Positions 52,956 through 63,399 of a DNA stretch of 64,000 bases are shown one piece after another. The translations under genes were made by a program, and so were the position numbers. Origin of the DNA: Sepiola atlantica. Lineage: Eukaryota; Mollusca; Cephalopoda; Sepiida; Sepiolidae. The notes under the pieces are model-generated. The model saw only the letters and a program-made list of their open reading frames with translations. It was not told where the DNA came from and did no database searches. The stretch's first letter is position 1, and the number at the start of each line of letters is the position of its first letter. The stretch is from contig OY744525.1 in the NCBI GenBank assembly GCA_963556195.1, forward strand, positions 76,244,344 through 76,308,343. Direction: 5' to 3'.

Positions 52956-53279
52956 AAGGAATCAGAAGGACAAAGATGAGGATGCTGATTTCAATAATTA
53001 ATAGAATAATGACAATGCCGTTAGATGAAATTTCAGACAACATCCTTTTCCATCTTTTCAATAAATAATTGCATGCAACTTTAATTTCAAAAGCTCTGCA
53101 GCCTTCATTTATTTGGGATCTTTCCAAATACAACAATCTGGCATCTAGACTCCGATGTATTGAATTACTTTCAAGATATTGCTAATTGGTTTGTGGATAG
53201 AAGGGACGAGTTGGAGCATATGGCCATGCTCAAAATATAGAATTTATTTTAACTTGAGTTTAGTTTGGTTTAATTTGGT

Positions 53280-53725
53280 TTGTTTGTTTTATTTTGGGGT
53301 AAACTTAATGCTGAAACACAATGAAAAGCTTGTCTTGCCTATTTTATCAATCCCTATTTTCGTTATTTAATACCAACACCCAATAAAAACATCTTCTTGT
53401 CTGTTTTATGGCATATCAACCCATTTTTGTTATTTAATGCAAAAATCCCAATATAAACATTGTCTTGTTTGTTTTATGGGATATAAATCCTTTTTGAGGA
53501 TTATTTAATGCTGAAACACAATAAAAACATTTTGTCTGTTTTATGGCATATCAATCTTCTTTTTTTTTTTTGCCAAATCCTAATAAAAGCATTGTCTTGT
53601 CTGTTTTATGAAATATCAATCCTTTTTTGGGTTATTTAATGCTGAAACACCACAAAAGCATTGTCTTGTTTCTTTTACTGCATATAGATCCTTTTGGAGG
53701 GTATCAAATGCTAACACACAATACC
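53280..53725 (+). repeat. Minisatellite, unit about 65-75 bp, about six copies
   Basis: Each unit holds 'cattgtcttgtctgttttat', 'ggcatatcaatcc' and 'ttatttaatgctgaaacaca' + 'ataaaaa' in that order. Units differ by 10-20 percent. Lone monomer-like pieces sit at about 3465 and 4175. Confidence 0.85.
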
Positions 53726-53999
53726 TCTTGTAAATAGATTTAAATGTGTATCCTTGGCTCATAAGCATACTTACAACGAGCAGCACAAGTAGGGAATCAT
53801 TATTACCAAATGTCACATTCCTAGGTCTAGTAATTGGACAACCAGACAGACAGATATATATGCCACTCTTATTAGTATTTCATTATTTGTCTTACAGTTT
53901 GATTTTCTTTACACCATAGTAATTCTATTCAGGTCATTTTACACATAGTGGGAAGGGGCTTGTGGGTTCATACTTTTTCCAACATGTATAATGACCTAA

Positions 54000-54013
54000 T
54001 TTTTATATATTTA

Positions 54014-54045
<32 letters not shown>

Positions 54046-54340
54046 GTATTAATGTTTTATATGTATATATTTATTTCCTTTTATATTTAATATATGTATT
54101 TATTTACTTATACAGTATATGTTATTGATATATTTATTTCTTTATATATTTTATTTATTTTGTCATACATTGATATTTTATTTATTTTGTCATACATTGA
54201 TATTTTATTTATTTCCTTATATATTGAAATTTTATTTACTTATATATTTACATTTTATATATTTATTTATTTATTTCATTATTAATTTTATTTATTTAAT
54301 TCTTTACATATATTTTTTTTTATATATTTATATATTTATT
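54000..54340 (+). repeat. TTTA-rich simple sequence with a 27-bp tandem unit
   Basis: A (TA)n at 54025-54046, then 'attttatttattttgtcata' + 'cattgat' repeated at 54148 and 54175, grading into (TTTA)n. Confidence 0.8.
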
Positions 54341-54936
54341 CATTCCACTTCGGGGGTGGGGGCATAATGTTGCTACTCCTCTCCCCTACCCCAGAAGGGA
54401 ACCAAAAGTTGTTGATGCCTATGGCATCCTATTTTCGCATTTGCTTCTCACCAAAATGTGTATATGTAGAGTAGAGCGGCTATTGCAGGTGTTTGACTTA
54501 AGAAGCCATTATTGCCCCCCCCCCCCTCCTTCAGAGAGTCAGGATACATAGTGTACCGGTTGCCATCTTATTTCAGGAGGTTTATCTACTTCAATTGACT
54601 TGAATGAAGATCAAATACAAAAGAAAACTTACAAAACAACTAAAATTCCTTGGAGGGTAATTTTAGGATTGTAACTTTAATCATACTATCATTCATAAGC
54701 AATTGATGCTCACAAAGAAAGCATGTACAATAGTCCTCTCACACCTTTTAATATCAGAGTATAAATTATTATTTGAAAGGACCTCAATTATTTTAACCCT
54801 AATTAAAAAAAAAACATATCAGAAGAATTTTTAAAAATTAAATAAAACGGATCAATAGGCCAAAGTTGTATGTTTTGTTTAATCAAACCTGCTTCATTGA
54901 AAAGATGGCGCATAAATATATAAATTTTATATACTC
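54341..54936. other. Unassigned
   Basis: A poly-C run is at 54516. No other recognisable feature. Confidence 0.35.
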
Positions 54937-54937
54937 A

Positions 54938-55560
54938 CTAGAAGAATACCCGTTCCGGGATGGGTAAAATTAATTTTTTTAACAGAATCGTCTTCACGTT
55001 GTTTTTTTTTTCATTTTCTTCTCTTTTTGTTTTTACTGAGGATGGGGCATCCTACCGGATGCCAGGCATTCACCCGCTATTTCAGACACTCAAGCCAAAG
55101 GAATTTTATTAAGATTCTTACCGTCCCTTTAAGTGCAATTGCTTGTATCTCTCTTGTAGTTGGTTCATCGGATATATTTTTAAAAAATTCTTTGTCATTA
55201 GTCCAGTTGCTCCAATAATTACTGGAATGATAGAGATCTTCCTGTTTTCTCTTCAGGGAGGGTAGATTCTTTGAGATTTTCGGACAGGATTTCGTTTGAT
55301 GTCTTGCTCCACTTTTCAAATTAAAATCAAGTTGTAATGCTATTAAACCTTATGGATAGAATCCTTATTTCAATTTTGATCTAAATCCATTACATGATTT
55401 TGATTTTAGAAAATGTCTCAAATTTAAGGCTTAAGCTTACGTAATCTTAAAAAGAAATTGAAAGTCAGGGAATCTTGCTTAATTGGTGTCTAATGACTAT
55501 GGATCAAATTTAATGCCAAACTAAAATATTTGAATTTTCAAATAAGAGGTTGTCCTCATA
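54938..55560 (-). mobile_element. Helitron-like family F1, copy d (3' half) split by a LINE fragment
   Basis: It has the best 3' end of the family: on the minus strand hairpin CCCG-gaa-CGGG (54959-54949), 7-nt spacer, CTAG (54941-54938), then T. F1 sequence runs to about 54998, is interrupted to about 55315, and resumes with 'aaattaaaatcaagttgtaa' to 55560. Confidence 0.7.
55060..55315 (-). mobile_element. Non-LTR retrotransposon RT C-terminal fragment (LINE-D)
   Basis: The minus strand reads 'IIPVIIGATGLMTKNFLK' in one frame and continues after a frameshift 'ISDEPTTREIQAIALKGTVR' + 'IL'. This is the 'VIPVIIGATG…K.L…EIQ.IALLGTA.ILR' motif at the end of one group of LINE polyproteins. It lies inside Helitron F1 copy d and replaces about 20 bp of it. 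Confidence 0.7.
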
Positions 55561-55573
55561 TCCCCTAAAAACC

Positions 55574-55577
<4 letters not shown>

Positions 55578-55611
<34 letters not shown>
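55578..55611. repeat. (TA)n microsatellite at an inversion junction
   Basis: 34 bp, between the minus-oriented 3' half and the plus-oriented 5' half of F1. Confidence 0.95.
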
Positions 55612-55617
<6 letters not shown>

Positions 55618-55880
55618 TAAGTATATGTATATGTTTATATATTTGTATGTACAAGATTCACTCCTAAACTAATAAACCGATCATTATAAATTTTGGAACA
55701 GCTACTAGGTGCAAGATGTTATGATGTGGGCTATATTTAGTTTAATTTAGTTTTATGGAAAGCCCTTTGTGAAAATTCAGATACCTCCGATTTTTGTAAA
55801 ATTTTAACAATGGGTATTAAACATCAATTAATAAATATTCTCTAAATTTCAGATTCTTCGGAGTATTTTAACTTAACAGA
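55612..55880 (+). mobile_element. Helitron-like family F1, 5' half in the opposite orientation
   Basis: 'cactcctaaact', 'gtgggctatatttagtt', 'ggaaagccctttgtgaaaat' and 'catcaattaataaatattc' match the far half of copy b in reverse. With 54938-55560 it makes one rearranged element, or two half-copies. Confidence 0.65.
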
Positions 55881-57540
55881 TATAGTGTCTCGGAAGTTTC
55901 CTAACCATTAAAACTATATAAAGAAAAAAAAAAAAAAAAACAAACTTTTAGTCCCAAGTAATTTGGTGGAAAATCACTTTTATAAGTCAATTTACTTTTA
56001 GCAGTTACTATATTAGTTTGCTTCCAAGAATTTACGGTAGTCTTAACATTATTTAATGGATCATCAGTTGTTTTCATATATGTGTGTGTGCATTTAGGCA
56101 GCAAATTATTATTGATACAATTGATTAAAGCAACAGAATTTTATCTTTTTGTAATTTTTTTAATTACTGTCTCGACTCGGCGAGCAAGTTTGTTTTCTCC
56201 ACAACATAGTGAAAAGAAAACAAACCAACTCCTGAAGATGAGAACTCTCGGATCCATATTCCACGAATTACAACCAGAGACCCGAAAACTTAATTTAAAA
56301 AATTACAAAAAGAGAAAATTCCGTTCTCTTCAATCAGACTTGCATCAATATATATATATATATATATATATATACTTAAAGTCAGGTAATTGAACCATTC
56401 TCCCTCTAATTATCTTTATGTTATCTGTTGAGAAAGTAAAAAATAGATTTCTTTTCTTTTTGAACTGCAGCAACACCTATTTTTTTTCACCGATGTATAT
56501 GTATAATTTATACTATACATGTACAATATATTATACCATATCAATAATACTTAAATGGCGCTCTTATTTAAAATTAAAATAAATTATGAAAAAAGGACTG
56601 TGACTAAGACAGTGCTGGAAAGCAATGACCTGTGAGCAAGAGAGAGAAAAAGAGAGTATATATAGACAAGTGATAAGTGAGCAAAAGCACTGTAGCTGAC
56701 ACAGTACAGAATAATTCCGTGTATAAAGAGAGATTGCATTCCTAAACAAAAAATATTCTTAAAATGTTAAAAATTTTTGAAGTTTAAAATTCTCTGAATT
56801 TTCTGAAGCAGCACCTCTGCCAAAAAGTAAAGTCACAAGTTGTCACTGCTTTTTGATATTTTGTGGAAATAAGTTTTCAGTCGGTTGTCAGTTGCTTCTC
56901 CAACAATTCTGATCCGTGGACACTTTTGTTGTTCAGGAAATACTGTGTTAAGAATTCCCGATTTATATAAATGTTACACGATAGAAAATTAATTTTATCT
57001 TCATTCTTCCTTTCTTTCCTTTTGCGATTTACGTTTTTTGCAACACTGTTGTAATTCATTGCACAGTTGGAATCACAGTCACATTGGGCAATTTATTTAA
57101 ACAAAGGTTTGAAAACAAAAGAAAAGAAAATTTAAGAAAAATGTCACAAGTCAAAATCAAACACGTAAAAGTTCAAAAGTCATCTTAAACTAGCGGAGAT
57201 ATCCGACTTTGCGCTGCCTACGACAATAAAATATCAGTAAACAATTAAATTTTGAATAAATCATTTATTTGGATGATTCAGTAATAAAAATGTTTTCATC
57301 GCTTATTGTGAAAGAAAAGCCAGAGAAATGACAAAGATGAAATTTGGTGATAATTTTCATATTTATAAAAGTCAGAATTTTGCTAATTCGTGGAAAACTC
57401 TCATCTGTAATTTCAAACAAAGAATTTGTCAGAGTAAATACTTGCATGCTAGTTTCTAGTTAAGATTTTCGGTTTTGTATATTTGCAATAACGTCATGCT
57501 CGTTTAAACATTTGTATCTATAATATGCAGTATCTTTTTC
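55881..57540. other. Unassigned
   Basis: The open frame 56082-56393 (103 residues) ends in Ile-Tyr runs of a (TA)n array (56349-56374) and has no recognised domain. The rest is AT-rich. Confidence 0.35.
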
Positions 57541-57544
57541 TACG

Positions 57545-57545
<1 letters not shown>

Positions 57546-57610
<65 letters not shown>
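57546..57610. repeat. (CT)n-(TA)n compound microsatellite
   Basis: About 13 bp of CT and 52 bp of AT. Confidence 0.95.
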
Positions 57611-57613
<3 letters not shown>

Positions 57614-57867
57614 GCAATCCAACAAAAGATATAAGCGTCAACTAATATCTTATAATTAGTGAAACATCCGCTGTTTGTATCTTGGAGTAATGTCCTTCCT
57701 GATTATGCTTCTCAACTTGTATGACCTGGATGGACTGTATGGATTCAACAAAAGTATGTTTTTGGATTGATATGTTTGATGTTATGTATTTTTATGTATT
57801 TGTGTATATAATTTTATATATTTTCAAAGCGTAATTTTATTGCCTGTAGTAGTATAACTGCGGTAAT

Positions 57868-57916
57868 GGTCCTCTGAAGAGAAGAATTATCTTTGAAAAC
57901 TCATGAGCTAAGGACT
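57868..57916 (+). ncRNA. Type I hammerhead ribozyme motif (well formed)
   Basis: Plus strand: stem I strand GGTCCT (57868-57873); core CTGAAGA (57874-57880); stem II GAAGA-ATTA-TCTTT (57881-57894), five pairs; core GAAA (57895-57898); stem III around CT…AG (57900-57907) after one A·C mismatch; UH = TA (57909-57910); stem I return AGGACT (57911-57916), six pairs with GGTCCT (the outermost G·T). All core positions are intact. The sequence then runs about 80 nt to a (TA)n array; a Penelope-like fragment follows at 58.24 kb on the same strand. Hammerheads are known in Penelope-like elements. Confidence 0.7.
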
Positions 57917-57988
57917 TAAGGATGCTTTGCATGAACTTTGAATTCTAATAAAATTTGATTGACACCTTATTTTATTACTTCATTTTAT

Positions 57989-57995
<7 letters not shown>

Positions 57996-58044
<49 letters not shown>
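57996..58044. repeat. (TA)n microsatellite
   Basis: 49 bp, between the hammerhead unit and the Penelope-like fragment. Confidence 0.95.
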
Positions 58045-58048
<4 letters not shown>

Positions 58049-58244
58049 CTTGGTTTCGTTGGGTAGATAAAAATCCAATCGAGTATCCGCTTATTTAATA
58101 ATATGGGCGTAATATTTATTTATGTTACAGAAGTTCAGATCAACATGGTACCTTAGGTTTTAAGCTGGCAAGTGAGTCCAGCTGAAAAATTCTCGATTTT
58201 TAACATTTTAAAAAGAGCACATCTAATGCAGGTATATATATATA

Positions 58245-58555
58245 TGTAGTAATTGTCATCAGATATACATAGGAGAAATTCAACGGGAACTAAAGAAAAG
58301 GCTTGGTGAACGTAAAAAGGATATAAAAATAACAATTCTCTGAACGCACTTTTCACCCATGCATTACAACACGATCATTCTTTTAATTTTGGGCAGGCTA
58401 GAATCGTTAAATTCACTTTAAATAAATCTCGGCAAAAACTTCTTACATCAGCACTCATTATAAACTCTAACACAATTAAACAACTTATCAATTTATCTCC
58501 TTTAATCAGCAAACTTATTTTATCCGAACATAACTTGAATTTAGACCCAGGCTAG
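58245..58555 (+). mobile_element. Penelope-like element, GIY-YIG endonuclease fragment (copy 2)
   Basis: The plus strand reads 'CSNCHQIYIGEIQRELKKRL' and 'GERKKDIK'; one frameshift later 'NNSLNALFTHALQHDHSFNF', 'GQARIVKFTLNKSRQKLLTS' and 'SPLISKLILSEHNLNLDPG', ending at a TAG at 58553-58555. The 'IYIGE…R…RL.ER…D' core and the following 'H…FDF…A.I' block are those of the GIY-YIG domain of Penelope-like elements. The first Tyr-containing element (GIY) is degraded to the 'HQIYIG' side. The reverse transcriptase is missing. Confidence 0.8.
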
Positions 58556-58823
58556 CTATTTTATACCACACTCTTAACATACTTTACACATAATATCTAT
58601 AATAACATGAATAAATAACAAAAAAACAAAATAGATATAAATAAATAAAAACATCCGTTTAATTTCATAAACATTTTACACATTTTAATTTCCAAGAGCT
58701 ATGTTTTATTTCGAAAAAAAAACAAAACCACATTTTTTAATATTCTAATGACTATTTTTTTCAAGTTAATCATCCCGAGGACATCATGAAATAAATAATA
58801 TTTTTGTCCTCCTTTTTTTATTT

Positions 58824-58881
<58 letters not shown>

Positions 58882-59405
58882 ATATTTATATATGTATATA
58901 TTAAATATTAATTACTTTCCTCTCACTATATCTTATTTTTCTCCTCTCCCCCATCGCTTGCACCATCCCCATTATGCGACCTTGATATTTAACCTTCCCT
59001 TTCTTCTGCTTCGATAACCAACTATCTGACCTCAATAAACATGACGTACGTTTCCTCCTCCTCCCTCATAATTTAAATAGCTTCGACCGCTACAAATTTT
59101 TTCCCCACACCTTCCACAGTTACCTTATTTTTTACTACTGCTACCATCTTTTTGAGCCCATAATTTATCTTTTCATAAGCGACCCTTTTTGGCTTACATC
59201 ACTCATGCTCCCCACTTCTCCCTAATGGTTTTAATAACTCCGACCACTATCCCTTACACACACTTTCCACAGTTAACTCAATTTCTCCCACTGCTACCAT
59301 TCATTTGTAGCTCATAATTTATCCTTTTCATAAGCGGTATTTTCAAGCTTTTCTACTCCTACTGCTACTGTTTCAAATATTTCTACTTGTGTGCTATTTC
59401 TTCAG
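58556..59405. other. Unassigned; (TA)n-(TG)n and a CT-rich stretch
   Basis: A (TA)n with TG tail lies at 58827-58881, followed by a CT/CA-rich segment with a loose internal duplication ('cataatttat…cttttcataag' at 59160 and 59306). Confidence 0.45.
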
Positions 59406-59409
59406 ACCA

Positions 59410-59500
59410 ATCATTCTGAGGAAGTCTTGAAATAAAGACGAAACATTGATGAATACAGAAATAATATTTTTGGTTTTCCTTTTTTCATTTTTCATTACGT
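59410..59500 (+). ncRNA. Hammerhead-like motif with intact core
   Basis: CTGAGGA (59418-59424), stem II AGTCTT-gaaat-AAGAC, GAAA, then 'cattgatgaatacag'. CUGANGA and GAAA are intact and stem II pairs well, but stem I is at most three pairs and the base at the cleavage position appears to be G. Probably inactive. The 3' flank 'aataatatttttggttttcc' is shared with 24.9 and 25.5 kb. Confidence 0.5.
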
Positions 59501-59908
59501 TGGAATATTAGTTCAATTTTTTATCATATATATATGTGTGTGTGTGTGTCATACATACACAAACACAAATATGCCTATACATACTGAGATACATAGACAT
59601 ATATTAACACCGTATATGTTACACAATCCCACTTTTAACCATGTGTATGTACATTGCTATGCATTAAGCTGTAAAATGTCACATGATGCCAATTTGCTTG
59701 AAATGCAACTCAATAAGTTTCCATTGAAGTGATTGGCCCTTCTTGACTGAGAAGTAATTGCTTGGGTGCAGGGTGGTGTGGTGGTGGGCAAACACAGAAA
59801 TTCCCACTTAACCAATTGGCACTTGGAAAAATTACCACTATCCAAAATTCAAATATTCCAATTAGTAATATATGAGAACTGTGAGGTCATCACATTTTGG
59901 CATGTACA

Positions 59909-59909
59909 G

Positions 59910-59951
<42 letters not shown>
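59909..59951. repeat. (TA)n microsatellite
   Basis: 43 bp, left of the MITE-like element. Confidence 0.95.
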
Positions 59952-59954
<3 letters not shown>

Positions 59955-60000
59955 TTAACACAAAGGTTTATGTTGTAACTCAATAGTGTACTACTAGAGC

Positions 60001-60390
60001 TCTTAATTTAACATCATGTAAACCTTTTTTTTCAGAGAAACCTTACATATTTCCTTCAAAAACACTTTTATTTACAAATAATTGTGTCTGCTCATTCGAA
60101 GAACATATATTTTCATGATATACAAAATATCACTAATATTCATGTGGTAAAAGGCTTCAACAGTGTATAAAAATTCCAACAGTCAGGCTGAAAAAATTCA
60201 AATGCATCCAACATTCATTTAACTTTTATACATATTTGCTTTTTACTTCAAATACAAAGGGGAACCTTATTCAACTCTATTTTTTGCATATAAAGGTTCA
60301 TCTTGTATCATGTTTATGATATCTGTTTTCTTCTCTTGAAGGAAATATGGAATGTTTCTCTGAATAACTAAGGTTTACATGATGTTAAAG

Positions 60391-60394
<4 letters not shown>
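60001..60394. mobile_element. MITE-like element with about 58-bp terminal inverted repeats
   Basis: Left TIR 'ttaacatcatgtaaacctt' + 'cagagaaacctta' + 'catatttccttcaa' is mirrored at 60335-60392. Length is about 390 bp, non-coding inside. (TA)n arrays flank it on both sides, so a TA target-site duplication cannot be resolved. Confidence 0.65.

Positions 60395-60426
<32 letters not shown>
60391..60426. repeat. (TA)n microsatellite
   Basis: 36 bp, right of the MITE-like element. Confidence 0.95.
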
Positions 60427-60428
<2 letters not shown>

Positions 60429-60516
60429 TAATAATCCAGGTAAAAACATCCACAGGGTAGTAATCCAAAGGATTTCAACCGGGTTTATAAAAAGTGCTCA
60501 ATATCAAATAGAGCTT

Positions 60517-60725
60517 TATATATGATTATTTTTATTTACACAGACATGTACAAAATCTGCGACACTGGCATGTCGATGTTATCGATCAACAGTTATTATA
60601 AACTGAGATCTCATCAGGCAGATTCTAACTCTGCCTGATGAGATCTCAGTTTATAATAACTGTTGATCGATAACATCGACATGCCAGTGTCGCAGATTTT
60701 GTACATGTCTGTGTAAATAAAAATA

Positions 60726-60735
<10 letters not shown>
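60517..60735. repeat. Perfect hairpin, 106-bp arms, 7-nt loop
   Basis: Left arm 60517-60622 and right arm 60630-60735 are exact reverse complements; the loop is 'ttctaac'. Each arm, read 5' to 3' away from the loop, carries a hammerhead-like module: stem I strand TCTGC, CTGATGA, stem II GATC…GATC with inner CAGTT…AACTG, GATAAC where GAAAC is expected, a short stem III, TC, and GCAGA pairing with TCTGC. Transcripts of either strand would therefore contain the module and could also fold into one long duplex. Confidence 0.9.

Positions 60736-60784
<49 letters not shown>
60736..60784. repeat. (TA)n microsatellite
   Basis: About 50 bp beyond the hairpin's right arm. Confidence 0.95.
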
Positions 60785-60788
<4 letters not shown>

Positions 60789-61170
60789 TGTTTGAAGCAT
60801 TGTAATATTTGAATTAAAAAAACGGTTAGAAGCCAACCAATGCATTTTTTAAAAATAAATATTTATTTATTTAAAAGTCCCAAATTTTCGACGTACAAAT
60901 GAGGTCTTCAGAGGTGTCATAAGACAGTTTTCTTTCCTCTTTTTATTTTCATTTTTATAACATTTTTATCACTAGTAGAAATCCGTATGTTGTGATCAAC
61001 ACGACGGTTCAAACGTCGAAATACATGTGGGCATGCGTTTTGAGATAAGAAATTATAGAGATATCCTATTTGAAAGTGTTGTAATATTTGAATTTTATAA
61101 AGCGTTTTTAAATTCAAAGATCTCTCTATATATAATAGAATGGCGTAGAAAGTATTTAATTAGCTAGAGT

Positions 61171-61216
<46 letters not shown>

Positions 61217-61790
61217 TGCGAACGATAAAGTCAAAACGCCCTATTTCAAATTGATTTAACTTTAGATAATAGATGCACCATCTATTTTATATACTGTTTA
61301 GTTATATGTGATATCAGGCGCACAGTTGCTCTAATTTGCATATTGGTTTTGAAAAAGCACATTTTATTAATTAACTATTATTTATAATTGTTTGTTTTTT
61401 TAATTCAATGATTGTTTTTATTTTACTATAACAAATAGTTCTGTTTTGCAATATTGTTTTATTTCCTGGACAAATATTTAGCATTTGCATTCAAATGTTC
61501 CTATTTTTAGAGGGACCGACTTGATTTTTAACAAGTCCCGATCTATTTCTAAATTGCAAGTGAAAAAGGAAATTGATTTTTTTTCTTTTCCTTTCTTTAC
61601 GGTCACATTTAAAAGATAAATAAATTTGTATAGAAATTATCAAAATGTTAATGTTTATCTATCTTTATGAATAAATGAGAAAGATTTTGTTTTGTGTTTA
61701 CAAGAAGGTCATGAATGAAGTGTTTATTATTTTAAATTAATGTTTTAAGTAGCAAACTTTGAAGCAATAGCGAATCAGCAAAGCCAGCTA

Positions 61791-61842
<52 letters not shown>

Positions 61843-62015
61843 TAATAAGTAATTTTAAGAAATTAACAGTTTAATAGCAGAAATAGATGAGGAAATGTAA
61901 AAATTAATTTGTATTAAAGGAATGCTATTTAGTTAGAGAGAATGTCTTTACTCTAACAGTATTCTTAAAAAAAAACTGAAGTTAAATAAATTATATTCAT
62001 GCCAATAACATAATA
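60785..62015. other. Unassigned, with two (TA)n arrays
   Basis: (TA)n arrays lie at 61173-61209 and 61790-61839. 'agccagCTAGTATA' at 61782 could be a worn Helitron 3' end, but no hairpin is visible. No recognised coding sequence. Confidence 0.4.
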
Positions 62016-62019
62016 AAAT

Positions 62020-62135
62020 TTAAAAAATAGGCTAGTCCGAATCAAGTATCGATATTTCAGACGAATTGCTATTTTGGTCTGACTTTGAAAATCTGACAAA
62101 AGAATGTTATATGTTATACATATATAAGTTAGTAT
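62020..62135 (+). repeat. Repeat family K copy
   Basis: 'ggctagtccgaatcaagtat' and 'ggtctgactttgaaaatctg' match 21.1 kb and, in reverse, 27.65 kb. Confidence 0.55.
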
Positions 62136-63398
62136 TATTAGACTGGGCTAGTTCCAGGAGAGGTGAAGAAAAATTATTTGGGACATCTGTAACTATAATA
62201 TTTTTATAATTAATACTTGTAGCTTATATATAATAATAATACAAAAAATATTTGACTTTTCTGAAAGCTTTGCTGCAGTTTCATCGCTACCCAATTCATC
62301 AAAAGTGTTCATGATGTGGCTCAAGAATGTTACACATTTGAATGAAACAGTTTGTTTCATTATTATTATAAAGTTCTATCTGAAAAAATATCGAACCCTT
62401 TGTTATATATATAAAGGTCGGTTATCTTGATTCGGTTCGGTTTCAGGGATATTTTTTAGGAGTTGAGTATTATGTTAAAATGATACTGATTTAGATTCCG
62501 AAAAAAAAAAGTGAAAAAATATTACTCATTCTATTCGCAAACAGTTGGTGCACCGACTATAAAACCGAACAAATAAATTCAACAATCAAAATCATTTTTA
62601 TTTTATTTCCCCAAATCTCAACCTATTTTTCCCATACACTTTTTCATAAAACTCATTTTTTTTTTCCTCTTTCTCTCTCTCTCTATCTCTCTCTCTTTCT
62701 CTCTCTCTCTCTCACTCACTCACTCACACACCCTTCCAAGGGACATATTATGACAATTTTCTTTCTGTTTTGTTGTCTTTATTTATTTTTTCATATTCTG
62801 TCTGAAACAAATCAGATTTATTTATCAAACTGTCATACATCTTTTACACTTTACAAAAAAAAAAATGTTGTTTTTTCTCTCTCTCTTTAAATATAGAATT
62901 CTTTTTCGACAATAACCACTGATTTTTATTGAATTCTGAGTCCGGCCATAAACTCTAAATTCTTCTCATTCTATTTGCCACCCACAAATACACTCAATCT
63001 CAATTTTATTTTTCATTGTCAACTTTTATTGTTTAAATCCTAAATCTCCAGAACAAAATGGCTGCCAGTCTTAGGTATAATACATAAGCGGCCAACCATA
63101 TTTGACAACATAGAAGCAGTGACCCTAGAAAGAGAGTTAATGCCAATAAATATGCATGCCCTAATCTGTACATGACAATATATATTATTATTATTTCATG
63201 TATCCACATAAAATGTTATAAGGAGATATAATATTTTATGTATCGATTTTCAGTATTTACTTCAACAGTGCTCAATACGTGAGTAATTGGTAGTAAGTTA
63301 TGAAAATATATTTATGGCATTTAAGCTACACAGAGACTTCCGCGTTTCATCCCCGATAGGGAATCATGTTACCGGGTGTTTTTATATATACACAATGG

Positions 63399-63399
<1 letters not shown>
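62136..63399. other. Unassigned, with a CT-rich microsatellite
   Basis: A (CT)n-(CTCA)n patch lies at 62668-62727. Otherwise AT-rich, nothing recognised. Confidence 0.4.

Noticed and set aside
61782..61791. Helitron 3' end at 'agccagCTAGTATA' and a similar CTAGTA near 31768
   Set aside because: No subterminal hairpin is visible, and CTAG before T alone is too frequent by chance.
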